A stretch of DNA of 64,000 bases from Spirochaeta isovalerica (lineage in GTDB: Bacteria > Spirochaetota > Spirochaetia > DSM-2461), in assembly GCF_014207565.1 (NCBI RefSeq), contig NZ_JACHGJ010000001.1, positions 682,001-746,000 on the forward strand, written 5' to 3'. Below, in pieces: positions 1 to 8,215 of the stretch. Numbering within the stretch: position 1 is the stretch's first letter; every line of letters starts with the position of its first letter. The notes below the pieces were generated by a model. It was not told the origin of the DNA and made no database searches. It saw nothing but the letters and a program-made list of their open reading frames with translations. The position numbers and the translations under genes were made by a program.

Positions 1-772
1 GGCGCTGCTCGTTTTGTTGACATGCTGACCGCCGGCGCCCGATGCCCGGTATGTATCGACCCGTATGTCTTCGGGCCGGATATCGACTTCGATTGTATCA
101 TCGATGACCGGGGAAACATAAACCGAAGCGAAAGACGTATGACGCCGCGCATTGGAATCAAAAGGAGAGATCCTCACGAGACGGTGGATTCCGCCTTCTC
201 CTTTCAGGAAGCCATGAGCCATATCTCCGTCGACCTGGAAAGATACGGATTTTATACCGCCTTCAGCTTCAACGAGATCGAGAATGGTCATTTTGTACCC
301 TTTTCGCTCAACCCAGCGGCTGTACATCCTGTAAAGCATCGACGCCCAGTCACAGGCTTCCGTACCTCCGGCGCCGGAGTGTATCGTAACGAAAGCCGAC
401 ATGGGATCAGTTTCTTCGCTGAGGAGTTCAATAGTGTTGAGAGAGGCGAACTTTTCTTCGATTGAGGACAAACCGGACAGGATTTCCTCTTCGAGAGACT
501 CGTCTTCTTCCTCGACAGCCAGAGAATAGAGCTCCTGAATGTCTTCCACTTCCTGAACCAGCGCTTCCCAGGGCTCATATTTGTTTTTTACTTTTTTTAA
601 CTCGAGCAGTTTTTTTTCAGCCCGGTCCTTGTCGTTCCAGAAATCGGGATCTCCCGTTTCAATCTCAAGCTCTTTTGCCCGCTGTTTCAGTTCAGCCGGG
701 TCAAAGTCGCCTCCAGGTATCCAGGATCTCTTTGCCGATCCCTTTTATTCTGCTGTTCAGATCACTGAGCAT
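1..772 (-). CDS. prfB: Peptide chain release factor 2 (RF2), 3' end beyond window
   Basis: RF2 recognises UGA and UAA stop codons in the ribosomal A site and triggers peptide release. The reading frame opens at an ATG at 772 preceded by AGGAGA. It meets an in-frame TGA at codon 24 and continues in the +1 frame as DPAELKQRAKELE, then through IHSGAGGTEACDWASMLYRM and on to the GGQ peptidyl-hydrolysis motif (GAGGQHVNKT), which lies at the very left edge. The C-terminal part is outside the window. The gene sits 12 bp after the Cas2-like gene and is the last visible member of a minus-strand series. No conventional ORF covers it because of the frameshift, which is the family norm, so it is not a pseudogene. 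Confidence 0.95.
700..714 (-). promoter_or_regulatory. Programmed +1 frameshift site of prfB
   Basis: Read on the minus strand, an internal Shine-Dalgarno-like GGAGG (714-710) is followed after one CGA codon by CTT TGA C. This is the classical RF2 autoregulatory signal with the same SD-to-slip-site spacing as in Escherichia coli. When RF2 is scarce, the ribosome pauses at TGA and slips from CTT into the +1 frame. Both frames were translated by hand, and the +1 frame is RF2. Confidence 0.95.
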
Positions 773-784
773 TTATAATATCTC

Positions 785-1060
785 CTATTTTTCCTTAACG
801 ATCAGCCGTCTCCATCTTTTCTCGGCGAGTGTCGTGATAACGAGAGTCTCCTCTACGGGATATTGATAAAAGCGGACCGTATCGTAAAAGTCGGTCGCCC
901 TGTCGATATCCAGTTTCAGCCTGGAGAGATACTTATCAACGATTGAAGTCGATTCAAAAGTGTTTCTCTGCACCTGCTTGAATCCATAACGGAACAGCAG
1001 GGACTGAACAGTTTTTTCACTGTCTTCATTTCCAAGATCAAGTACGATAGAAACAAACAT
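785..1060 (-). CDS. Cas2/VapD-like small protein, stand-alone
   Basis: A 91-residue protein that begins MFVSIVLDLG, with the acidic residue at position 8 at the end of the first strand, as in Cas2. It continues with LLFRYGFKQVQRNTFES, which resembles the Cas2 pattern of helix, Gly, strand, VQ.SVFE. It then has DTVRFYQYP, like the Cas2 segment DSVRIYPL. The start at 1060 was preferred over an upstream in-frame start because TAGGT lies nearby upstream. No cas1, effector gene or repeat array is visible in 64 kb. It is 53 bp after the 616-residue gene and 12 bp before prfB, so probably co-transcribed with translation-related genes. The fold assignment is by eye. The role is unknown; an RNA- or nucleic-acid-binding housekeeping role is only an inference. 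Confidence 0.75.
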   Translation of the reverse strand: MFVSIVLDLGNEDSEKTVQSLLFRYGFKQVQRNTFESTSIVDKYLSRLKLDIDRATDFYDTVRFYQYPVEETLVITTLAEKRWRRLIVKEK

Positions 1061-1113
1061 AATATATAACCTATTTAGAAACGCCGAGGTTGTCAATCTG
1101 TATATTCAGAGGC

Positions 1114-2964
1114 TTACAGATCCGATAAGCTATGGCTGTCATCCTTGTTTTTTTTCTGCTTTTGCTGGAAAGAATCGGAAAATTCATTCCACGCTTCATT
1201 CTGCTCCTGTTTGGTATAACGACGTTTCTTGACTTGTACGTCCTTTTTATCCATGGCGGCACGGCTTTTCCGTGTGAACTGCTGTTTCTGCTTTTGTCTC
1301 TTTTTGTATTCGGCGCGGCGCTCCTCTTTAGTCATGGAGGAAAAGTCGGGAATGTTCTCTTTTCTCGGTCCGCTGCTGATTAGGGAATTTTCAGCCTGTC
1401 TTGCGAGAAGAGGACGGCTCATGCCCATAAAGGTTTTTCTATAGCTGTCATAACGCCCCAGAATGCGAATGACAAGCTGTTTCCATACAGGTATCCTTAA
1501 AAAGGCATATTGAAAGATCTCAAGTATATTCAGGTCGAAAAGAACTTCCAGAGGTTTGAACTTCAGTTTTCCCGACTCGAAATAATTCTCCAGAAGGCTT
1601 TTTATTTTGGTAACATCGTTAACCTTCATCTTTCTCTTGGCTGTATGAATGATTGCTTCGGAAACGATCGCCGGTCTGTCGAGCAGTGCTATCATCATCG
1701 GATCCCAATCATTGATTTTTTCTCTGATGCTGTTGCGGAAATTTTCATTGCTGTAGAAGACCGATACATTGGATTTATTGTTCGTTCTGAGCAGAGATTC
1801 CATCAGCTTCTTGTATTCATCGAGCAGGTCTGCAGAGAACTGCGCCATATTCGATACGAAGTAGGAATAGAGATTGTCTCTGTGAATATATTTTTTTCCA
1901 ATATAGACAATGTGGGGCAGCTGGGTTTTCTTTTTCGATTTTACGAAATTTTCGTAAAACTTATCTTTGAAATCAGGCCAGCGGTTCATGGCCTTTTCCA
2001 TTTTATTGTTCAGACCCTTCTGATCGATGAAATAACCCTCTTCCCGGGCGATTTCGTGAGCCAGGGTTTTCAGTTCATTAAACATTTCCACTTCGTCGGC
2101 CCGGCGCTGTTCCATTTCCTTCATTTCGTTTTCCGAGAAGTAACGGATCAACTCGCAGGAGGAAAAGAAATCTTTACTTACGGTTCGGCTTTTCTGTAGG
2201 AGCTCCTCTCTCGCATCCAGTATGGTGACGGAGATTTTTCGCCAGAATGCCGGATCTTTTGAAGTCAGTTCCTTCCGGATTTCCATAATCGGCTTCGATT
2301 GAAGTTTTGCGACATAAGAGAGGATCGAAGAATTCTTTAACCCTTCCAGCATCCGGCGGGTGCACATGGAAACCAGCAGGGGAAGTGTCTGGGAGGTTGC
2401 AACAAAATAATAATCGTCGCTTGTGGGGATTTTAAACAGCTGTCCTTCCAGCCGGGTCTTTTTAAAGAAACTCCTGCTGACATTTCTCGGGGTGAGGATC
2501 TGGATAAAGGCTTCGGGAATGATTATGCCCTGATCGGCAAGCGTATCGACAGTTACCAGAGGGTGAACAGAGGACAGCTGGGCGATCTCCATTTCATCTT
2601 CAACCAGATGATAGTAAAAAGACTTGTCGCCCGTGTCGCTGAGGATTATGGTGTTTCTTTTCAGCTCGCCTTTCTCGCACTTGTGCTTTAAAAGTCCGCA
2701 TTTTGCCGTTTTTAATCGGGAAAGAAGATTGACCAGATCTTTTTCGGCAAATCTGAGTCCGGAACTGTGGCGGACAAAGCGGTTGTAATCGATGCCCGGT
2801 TCCCAGTGTTCGCACAAAGACTGGAATATCTTTCTGTGTTCCGATGCGAAGTTTCCGATCTGGGAAAGGAATTCTTCGCGCCTCATGGAATCATTGCTGA
2901 CAAACTCAGGTATTCGCTGTAGGTGACCGGCTAATTGTGATGTACTCTCATTACTCTTTGACAT
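1114..2964 (-). CDS. 616-residue protein of unknown function
   Basis: I do not recognise this family. No signal peptide or membrane segment is apparent. The body is mixed alpha/beta with many Lys, Glu and Leu. The last 90 residues are strongly charged and low in complexity (repeated KKRQKQKQQ and KKRRYTKQEQ stretches), as in RNA- or DNA-binding tails. The gene starts at 2964, 12 bp after the stop of a 38-residue membrane microprotein, and is followed 53 bp later by the Cas2-like gene, which suggests one transcript with rlmL and prfB. It is likely lineage-restricted, but that needs a database search. The coding frame is secure: long, uninterrupted, and with normal amino-acid composition. Confidence 0.8.
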   Translation of the reverse strand: MSKSNESTSQLAGHLQRIPEFVSNDSMRREEFLSQIGNFASEHRKIFQSLCEHWEPGIDYNRFVRHSSGLRFAEKDLVNLLSRLKTAKCGLLKHKCEKGELKRNTIILSDTGDKSFYYHLVEDEMEIAQLSSVHPLVTVDTLADQGIIIPEAFIQILTPRNVSRSFFKKTRLEGQLFKIPTSDDYYFVATSQTLPLLVSMCTRRMLEGLKNSSILSYVAKLQSKPIMEIRKELTSKDPAFWRKISVTILDAREELLQKSRTVSKDFFSSCELIRYFSENEMKEMEQRRADEVEMFNELKTLAHEIAREEGYFIDQKGLNNKMEKAMNRWPDFKDKFYENFVKSKKKTQLPHIVYIGKKYIHRDNLYSYFVSNMAQFSADLLDEYKKLMESLLRTNNKSNVSVFYSNENFRNSIREKINDWDPMMIALLDRPAIVSEAIIHTAKRKMKVNDVTKIKSLLENYFESGKLKFKPLEVLFDLNILEIFQYAFLRIPVWKQLVIRILGRYDSYRKTFMGMSRPLLARQAENSLISSGPRKENIPDFSSMTKEERRAEYKKRQKQKQQFTRKSRAAMDKKDVQVKKRRYTKQEQNEAWNEFSDSFQQKQKKNKDDSHSLSDL

Positions 2965-2976
2965 AATTATACCTGT

Positions 2977-3093
2977 TTACTGCTGTTTTTCTTTATCCCG
3001 GCGTCTCTGTTTTATTTTTGGAATAATCTCAAGCAAACTGCGCAAAATGAGACAGATTCCGGTGGCAAGCATAATCGGAGCGACTATATTCAT
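2977..3093 (-). CDS. 38-residue single-span membrane microprotein
   Basis: A short frame fits exactly into the gap between rlmL and the 616-residue gene: 9 bp after the rlmL stop, 12 bp before the next start. It begins MNIVAPIMLATGICLILRSL, one hydrophobic segment at about residues 3-22, followed by a strongly basic tail (KIKQRRRDKEKQQ) that would sit in the cytoplasm. An AGAGGTG Shine-Dalgarno overlaps the end of rlmL, about 12 nt upstream of the ATG. The fit to the gap, the membrane-plus-basic layout and the spacing support a real gene. The function is unknown. It could anchor or localise one of its operon partners (inference). Confidence 0.6.
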   Translation of the reverse strand: MNIVAPIMLATGICLILRSLLEIIPKIKQRRRDKEKQQ

Positions 3094-3102
3094 TACTTTA
3101 TT

Positions 3103-5271
3103 CTACACCTCTTTCGCCTGTATTATCCAGCTTCTGTGAATCCTGTTATTGCGCCGGAAATCCTCTGAAATAGTTTTCTCGCTGATCTCTTCCATATTGA
3201 ATTTATCGAGCGCTTTTTCATCGAGCTTGAATTTTCTGAAATTGTTGGAAAAAATCAGAATTCCCCCTTTTTCGAGCCTGCCAGCTGTCAGTTTGATCAG
3301 AGAAACATGGTCCCGCTGAATATCAAAAGTGGACCGGCTGCTCTTTGAATTGGAGAATGTCGGAGGATCGAGAAATATGAGATCGAACCGGTCTTTACAG
3401 TTTTTCAGAAAAGTGAAGCAGTCCTCTTTCACATATTTGTGTTTACGGTCTCCGAAACCGTTAAGAGCCATATTATCACGGGCCCAGTCGGTGTATGTTT
3501 TGGACGAATCAACTGAGACCGTGCTTTTCGCTCCACCCGCTGCAGCATGGACTGTCGCGGTCCCCGTATAGCAGAAAAGATTGAGAAACTTCTTTCCGTT
3601 GCTCATATCTTTTATCATCGAACGGACAATTCTGTGATCGAGAAAAATTCCCGTGTCCAGGTAATCGGTAAAATTCACCCAGAACCGGCTTCCCCATTCA
3701 TTGACGACCTCTCTTTTTCCTGTGGCGGCAACGCGGGAGTACTGGGCTTTGCCTTTCTGTTTTCTCCTGGTTTTCAGAAAGATATCCGAACGGCTGAGTT
3801 CCAGTACTTCCGGGAGTACCGACATAATTTCCTTAATCCGCCCATCAGCTTTTTCCTGTTCTATCTCTTCGGGAGGCGCATACTCCTGAACGAGTGCCCA
3901 TTTGCCTTCATAGAGGTCTATGGCAACATTGTAATCCGGCAGATCGGCGTCATAGATTCTGTAACAACTTATATTTTCCCGTTTTGCCCACTTGGTCAGG
4001 TGTTTATTCCGCTTCCTGACTCTGTTGACAAAAGAATTCAGGGCCGGACTGATCCTCTGTTCAAGAGGAATCGCTTTTTTCCCCGAGTGTTCTTTTCTTT
4101 CATTTGGATTTTCATAAAGGGAAAAACGGGCCAGTATACATTTTATAGGTCCGTTGTAGATGCTGTTTGTCTTTTCCGCCCGCAACCCGGTGCTTTTCGA
4201 CAGTTCGCCGCTGCTGGTTATCATGGTCATTTTCCAGCCGGGAAACCGTTCGCTGAAAATATCCCCCATGCTGCGGTACAGCGATCTCAGATTCTCCACA
4301 TCTCCCAGTCTTTCACCGTAAGGCGGATTGACAGCAATAAGACCGGGACCTCTCCAGCTCTCATTCAACCTGAGAGCATTGAGCTCTCTTTTTTCCGCAT
4401 GCACTATCCCATTCAACCCGGCTCTTTGAATATTCTCGAGTGCTCTGGGAATGACCTTGCCGTCCTGGTCATATCCCGTTACAGGCGGAATATGTTTCAT
4501 TCCCTTCTCTTTACGCTCTTCCGCTTCGTCCCATAAATCCTCCCAGAGATCGGGATCGTGCTTCATCCATCCGTAAAAGCCGAAATATGTGCGATAGAGA
4601 CCGGGTGCAATATCTCCGGCGATGAGAGCCGCTTCTATAGGCAGCGTGGCGCTTCCACACATCGGATCGACAAAAGCTCCACCCTGTGAAGCTATTTCCG
4701 CCCACCCGGATCGATACAGTAGTGCTGCGGCTGTGTTCTCTTTAATGGAAGCGGAGCTACCTTCAAGGCGGTAACCTCTTTTATGAAGACTATCTCCCGA
4801 TAGATCGAGAGATAAGACAGCTTCCGTTCCGTGGGCATGTAAATTGATCCTCGCACGGGGCTGGCTTCTGTCCACATCGGGTCGTGAGCCGGTGAGATTC
4901 CGAAAATAGTCGGCAATGGCGTCTTTGACAATAAGGGCCGCATGCTTTTCGTTTTTCAGGGGAGAGCGCGTCAAGGTAGCCGACACGGCAAAGGTATCGT
5001 CAGGGGAAATGATGTTCTCCCATCGGATAAGAGAGGCACCTTTGTACAGCTGATCTTTATCTTCAATGGAAAATTCACGGAGAGGCAGCAATACACGATT
5101 GGCGATCCGCGACCACAGACAGGTTCTGTATGCCGCTTCAAGAGTTCCCTTAAAGGCAACGCCGGCCTTCTGCTGCTTTATATCAGTAGCCCCGAAGCTT
5201 TCAAGCTCAGAAGCCAGTAAATCCTCCAGGAAAAGAGGACAGGTTGCAAAATATTCGTGATCTGTAGACAT
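3103..5271 (-). CDS. rlmL: Bifunctional 23S rRNA methyltransferase RlmKL
   Basis: Makes m2G2445 (N-terminal RlmL part) and m7G2069 (C-terminal RlmK part) in 23S rRNA. At 722 residues it matches the two-domain family (E. coli about 700). An N-terminal THUMP region (about 1-160) precedes the first SAM-dependent domain, with DPMCGSATLPIEAA and the NPPYGERLG catalytic motif. The second domain has LFCYTGTATVHAAAGGA for SAM binding and the LDPPTFSNSK motif. It lies 30 bp downstream of trkH on the same strand and is followed by the microprotein gene. Members with both halves are common in gammaproteobacteria, but the fused form is also seen in other phyla. Confidence 0.93.
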   Translation of the reverse strand: MSTDHEYFATCPLFLEDLLASELESFGATDIKQQKAGVAFKGTLEAAYRTCLWSRIANRVLLPLREFSIEDKDQLYKGASLIRWENIISPDDTFAVSATLTRSPLKNEKHAALIVKDAIADYFRNLTGSRPDVDRSQPRARINLHAHGTEAVLSLDLSGDSLHKRGYRLEGSSASIKENTAAALLYRSGWAEIASQGGAFVDPMCGSATLPIEAALIAGDIAPGLYRTYFGFYGWMKHDPDLWEDLWDEAEERKEKGMKHIPPVTGYDQDGKVIPRALENIQRAGLNGIVHAEKRELNALRLNESWRGPGLIAVNPPYGERLGDVENLRSLYRSMGDIFSERFPGWKMTMITSSGELSKSTGLRAEKTNSIYNGPIKCILARFSLYENPNERKEHSGKKAIPLEQRISPALNSFVNRVRKRNKHLTKWAKRENISCYRIYDADLPDYNVAIDLYEGKWALVQEYAPPEEIEQEKADGRIKEIMSVLPEVLELSRSDIFLKTRRKQKGKAQYSRVAATGKREVVNEWGSRFWVNFTDYLDTGIFLDHRIVRSMIKDMSNGKKFLNLFCYTGTATVHAAAGGAKSTVSVDSSKTYTDWARDNMALNGFGDRKHKYVKEDCFTFLKNCKDRFDLIFLDPPTFSNSKSSRSTFDIQRDHVSLIKLTAGRLEKGGILIFSNNFRKFKLDEKALDKFNMEEISEKTISEDFRRNNRIHRSWIIQAKEV

Positions 5272-5301
5272 AACATTAAATAATACAGGATCTATGCTTT
5301 T

Positions 5302-6762
5302 TTATCTACGTCTCCAGAAATAGGGAGTAAAAAGAATCAGAACCGTATAAATCTCAAGGCGGCCGGCCATCATGGCAAAACTGAGAAACCATTTAACCCC
5401 TTCGGGGAAGAAAGAATAGTTCATAGTCGGTCCGACAAGAGAAAACCCGGGACCGATATTACCGACCGTGGCCAGTGCCGTAGAGAAACTGGTGATCAGG
5501 TTGTAATTTCCCGGAGAAGAGGCGACCACTCCGGTCGTAACCATAAGCAGCATAAAATAGAGAAGGACAAAACCGGTTATCGTATAGACAAAATCTTTTT
5601 TAACTACAATACCGTTAATTCTTGTGGTGAAAACACCTCTGGGATTGGTCAGATGTTTCATTTCCGTTACAGATTGTTTAAAAAGGGTGACAATCCTGAT
5701 AACTTTTATTCCGCCGCCTGTCGACCCGGAACAGCCGCCGACAAACATGAGGAGAAAAAGAATGAATTTGGAAAAGGACGGCCACAAATCGAAATCCGCT
5801 GTGGCATATCCTGTAGTAGTTATGATACTCGCAACCTGAAAGGAGGAAAACCTGAGGCTTTCTCCCCAGTTACTGTACACATTTCCGACCATGGGAATCG
5901 CGGCCAGTATCGTCGCCGCTATAAAAATGCCCAGATAGACTTTAAGTTCCGTATTGCGCTTGATTTCCACGAAGTTGCCTGTCATGGCCCGGTAATACAA
6001 TCCGAAGTTCAAACCGGCCAGAACCATAAAAACCGTTATGATAATGTCAAAATAGGCGGAGTCGTAATGGCCGACACTGGCATTCATGGGTGAAAACCCT
6101 CCGGTAGCCAGGGTTCCGAATGTATGGGTGAGAGCATCGAAGAGGCTCATCCCCCCGGCCATGAGAAGAACTGTTTCGATGACAGTCATAGCCGTATAAA
6201 TTACCCACAGCAGTTTAGCCATATGAGTGATCTTAGGTGTGATCTTGTCCATTGTAGGCCCTGGAGACTCGGCACTGACAAGCTTGACTCCCCCGATACC
6301 GAGGAGAGGCATGATGGCTACAGTCAACACGACAAAACCCATTCCCCCGAGCCAGTGAGTCAGAGACCTCCAGAAAAGAATGGAACGGGGAAGGCTCTGT
6401 ATTTCTGTGAGAATCGAGGCTCCTGTCGTGGTAAAACCGGACATGGTTTCAAAATAGGCATCGGTAAAAGCGGGAATGGAACCGGAAAGATAAAACGGAA
6501 GAGCACCGGCGGCCGAAGCTATAACCCAGCTTGTCGTAACCATAAGGAAACCGTCTTTAGCGGAAAACTGCTTACCTTTCTTTTTTCTTGTAAATAAATG
6601 AAGCACCAGACCCAGAATTATGACCAGGACTATGGTCAGGCCAAAAGCGGCGGCCTGTTCGGATTCTCCTTCATAGAGGGCTATTCCAAGGGGAAAGAAC
6701 ATAAAACCGCCGATAACCATAACCAGGACAGCTATGACGGAAAAAATCATGGCAAAATGCAT
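5302..6762 (-). CDS. trkH: Trk potassium uptake channel subunit TrkH
   Basis: Integral membrane subunit of the Trk K+ uptake system. The 486 residues contain the four pore-loop repeats with filter glycines: MSGFTTTGASIL, FGTLATGGFSP, SIITTTGYATADF and ALATVGNIGPGF. The start codon overlaps the trkA stop in TGATG, with GGAG 7 nt upstream inside trkA, so the two are translationally coupled. Its partner TrkA gates it from the cytoplasm. In E. coli the two genes are unlinked, whereas here they form one unit. Confidence 0.93.
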   Translation of the reverse strand: MHFAMIFSVIAVLVMVIGGFMFFPLGIALYEGESEQAAAFGLTIVLVIILGLVLHLFTRKKKGKQFSAKDGFLMVTTSWVIASAAGALPFYLSGSIPAFTDAYFETMSGFTTTGASILTEIQSLPRSILFWRSLTHWLGGMGFVVLTVAIMPLLGIGGVKLVSAESPGPTMDKITPKITHMAKLLWVIYTAMTVIETVLLMAGGMSLFDALTHTFGTLATGGFSPMNASVGHYDSAYFDIIITVFMVLAGLNFGLYYRAMTGNFVEIKRNTELKVYLGIFIAATILAAIPMVGNVYSNWGESLRFSSFQVASIITTTGYATADFDLWPSFSKFILFLLMFVGGCSGSTGGGIKVIRIVTLFKQSVTEMKHLTNPRGVFTTRINGIVVKKDFVYTITGFVLLYFMLLMVTTGVVASSPGNYNLITSFSTALATVGNIGPGFSLVGPTMNYSFFPEGVKWFLSFAMMAGRLEIYTVLILFTPYFWRRR

Positions 6763-8168
6763 CAGCCCACTCCGAACAGGGTTTCCAGTTTTTTTATGGA
6801 ATCCTTCCTGGCTATAACAACGATATGATCTCCCGGCTCAAGAGCCATCGCTCCGTTGGGAATCAGATTCTCCTCTCCTCTGGTAACCAGAATGATAAGA
6901 GTTTCCTTGGGAAGCTTGAGGTTTTTAATCTGCTGATAATTCAGAGAAGAGGACTGGCTCAAGGCGAACTCGATGATTTCAAAAGGACTTCCGGAGATAT
7001 TGTGTATGCTCTTGATATTGCCCTTGCGGATAATTTTCAGAATCGTATTGACCAGAACATTATTAATACTGATTGAGACATCTATTCCCAGACTTTCAGC
7101 AATGTTTTTATAGGCTCTGGTCTGAACCAGAGAAATAGAACGCAGTACGCCGACTTTTTTAGCGTACATACTGGTTATGAGATTCAGTTCCTGATTTCCC
7201 GTGGAGGAAATGACAAGGTCGAAGTTCTTAAGCAATTCTTCTTCCCACACCTCTTCGTTGGTAATGTCTGCATGGGTTACCTGTGCCGTGGGAAATCGTT
7301 CGCTGAGGTATTTGCACTGTTCGTAATCGGCGTCGATAAGATGGAGATTGCCTGACTGTTCCTGTCTGGTCAGCCTGCTTATGAGCTTGCCTATGAGTGA
7401 GGATTCCCCTTCTGAATTGCTGACCAGATAATCAGCCACATAACATCCCAGGTGTCCGCATCCGACAATGGCTATCTTATTGATCTGCACCTTGGGTTTG
7501 CGAAAAAAACGGAAAATGACATCGAAGTCGCTCTCTCTGGCAATCACATATACCAGGTCGCCTTCCCTGAATTTCGTATTTCCGTCGGGAATTATATAAT
7601 CCCGGTCTCTCATGAGAATGGGAACAAGGAAGGTCACACCGATAGTCTGGTTCACTTGCAGTAAAGACTGGCCGATCATGGAGGATTCACGGGGAACCGC
7701 GAGATTCAGCATCTGCAGTTCCGTATTATTGAATTGCAGAACATTGCTCATGGCACCGTGCTCGACTGATTTGGCGATTTCTCTCGCCGCTTCTATTTCC
7801 GGATTGATAATCTGATTGATTCCCATAAGGGATCGGGAGCTCATAGCGCTGTGACTGTAGTCGATGTTCCGGACCCGGGCGATCGTGAAGACCTCATTTC
7901 TATATGATGAGGCCAAACCGCAGGAGATCATATTCAGTTCGTCCGATTCGGTAACGCTTATAAAAAAATCCGCTTTATCAAGCCCTGCCTGCCGGAGGAC
8001 ATCCAGATTATTTCCCTCGTCGTTGATGATAATACAGTCAAGCTGATTGGAAACCTGTTTAGCTCTATGGGAATCTCTTTCTATTATTGTGACATGCTGA
8101 TCTTCATGAATCAGCTGTCTGGCAAGATGATAGCCGACTTTACCGGCTCCCAGAATTATAATATTCAC
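6762..8168 (-). CDS. trkA: Trk potassium uptake regulatory subunit TrkA
   Basis: Cytoplasmic NAD(H)/nucleotide-binding gating protein of the Trk K+ channel. The 468 residues show two tandem RCK units: the first Rossmann motif is GAGKVGYHLA at the N-terminus, and the second is GCGHLGCYVAD in the middle. Each is followed by an RCK_C domain (EGDLVYVIAR and EPGDHIVVIAR). This is the full-length two-domain form, like E. coli TrkA (458 residues). It is 47 bp downstream of the LDH2-type dehydrogenase and overlaps trkH by one base. Confidence 0.93.
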   Translation of the reverse strand: MNIIILGAGKVGYHLARQLIHEDQHVTIIERDSHRAKQVSNQLDCIIINDEGNNLDVLRQAGLDKADFFISVTESDELNMISCGLASSYRNEVFTIARVRNIDYSHSAMSSRSLMGINQIINPEIEAAREIAKSVEHGAMSNVLQFNNTELQMLNLAVPRESSMIGQSLLQVNQTIGVTFLVPILMRDRDYIIPDGNTKFREGDLVYVIARESDFDVIFRFFRKPKVQINKIAIVGCGHLGCYVADYLVSNSEGESSLIGKLISRLTRQEQSGNLHLIDADYEQCKYLSERFPTAQVTHADITNEEVWEEELLKNFDLVISSTGNQELNLITSMYAKKVGVLRSISLVQTRAYKNIAESLGIDVSISINNVLVNTILKIIRKGNIKSIHNISGSPFEIIEFALSQSSSLNYQQIKNLKLPKETLIILVTRGEENLIPNGAMALEPGDHIVVIARKDSIKKLETLFGVG

Positions 8169-8215
8169 AGGGCAAACACTAAACTTTTAGGGAACCGGTG
8201 TCAAGATTACCGCTT

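Noticed and set aside
785-1130. CRISPR array near the Cas2-like gene
   Set aside because: No direct repeats with regular spacers on either side, and no other cas gene in the window.
3547-4536. 329-codon open frame antisense to rlmL
   Set aside because: Lies wholly within rlmL; no domain evidence.
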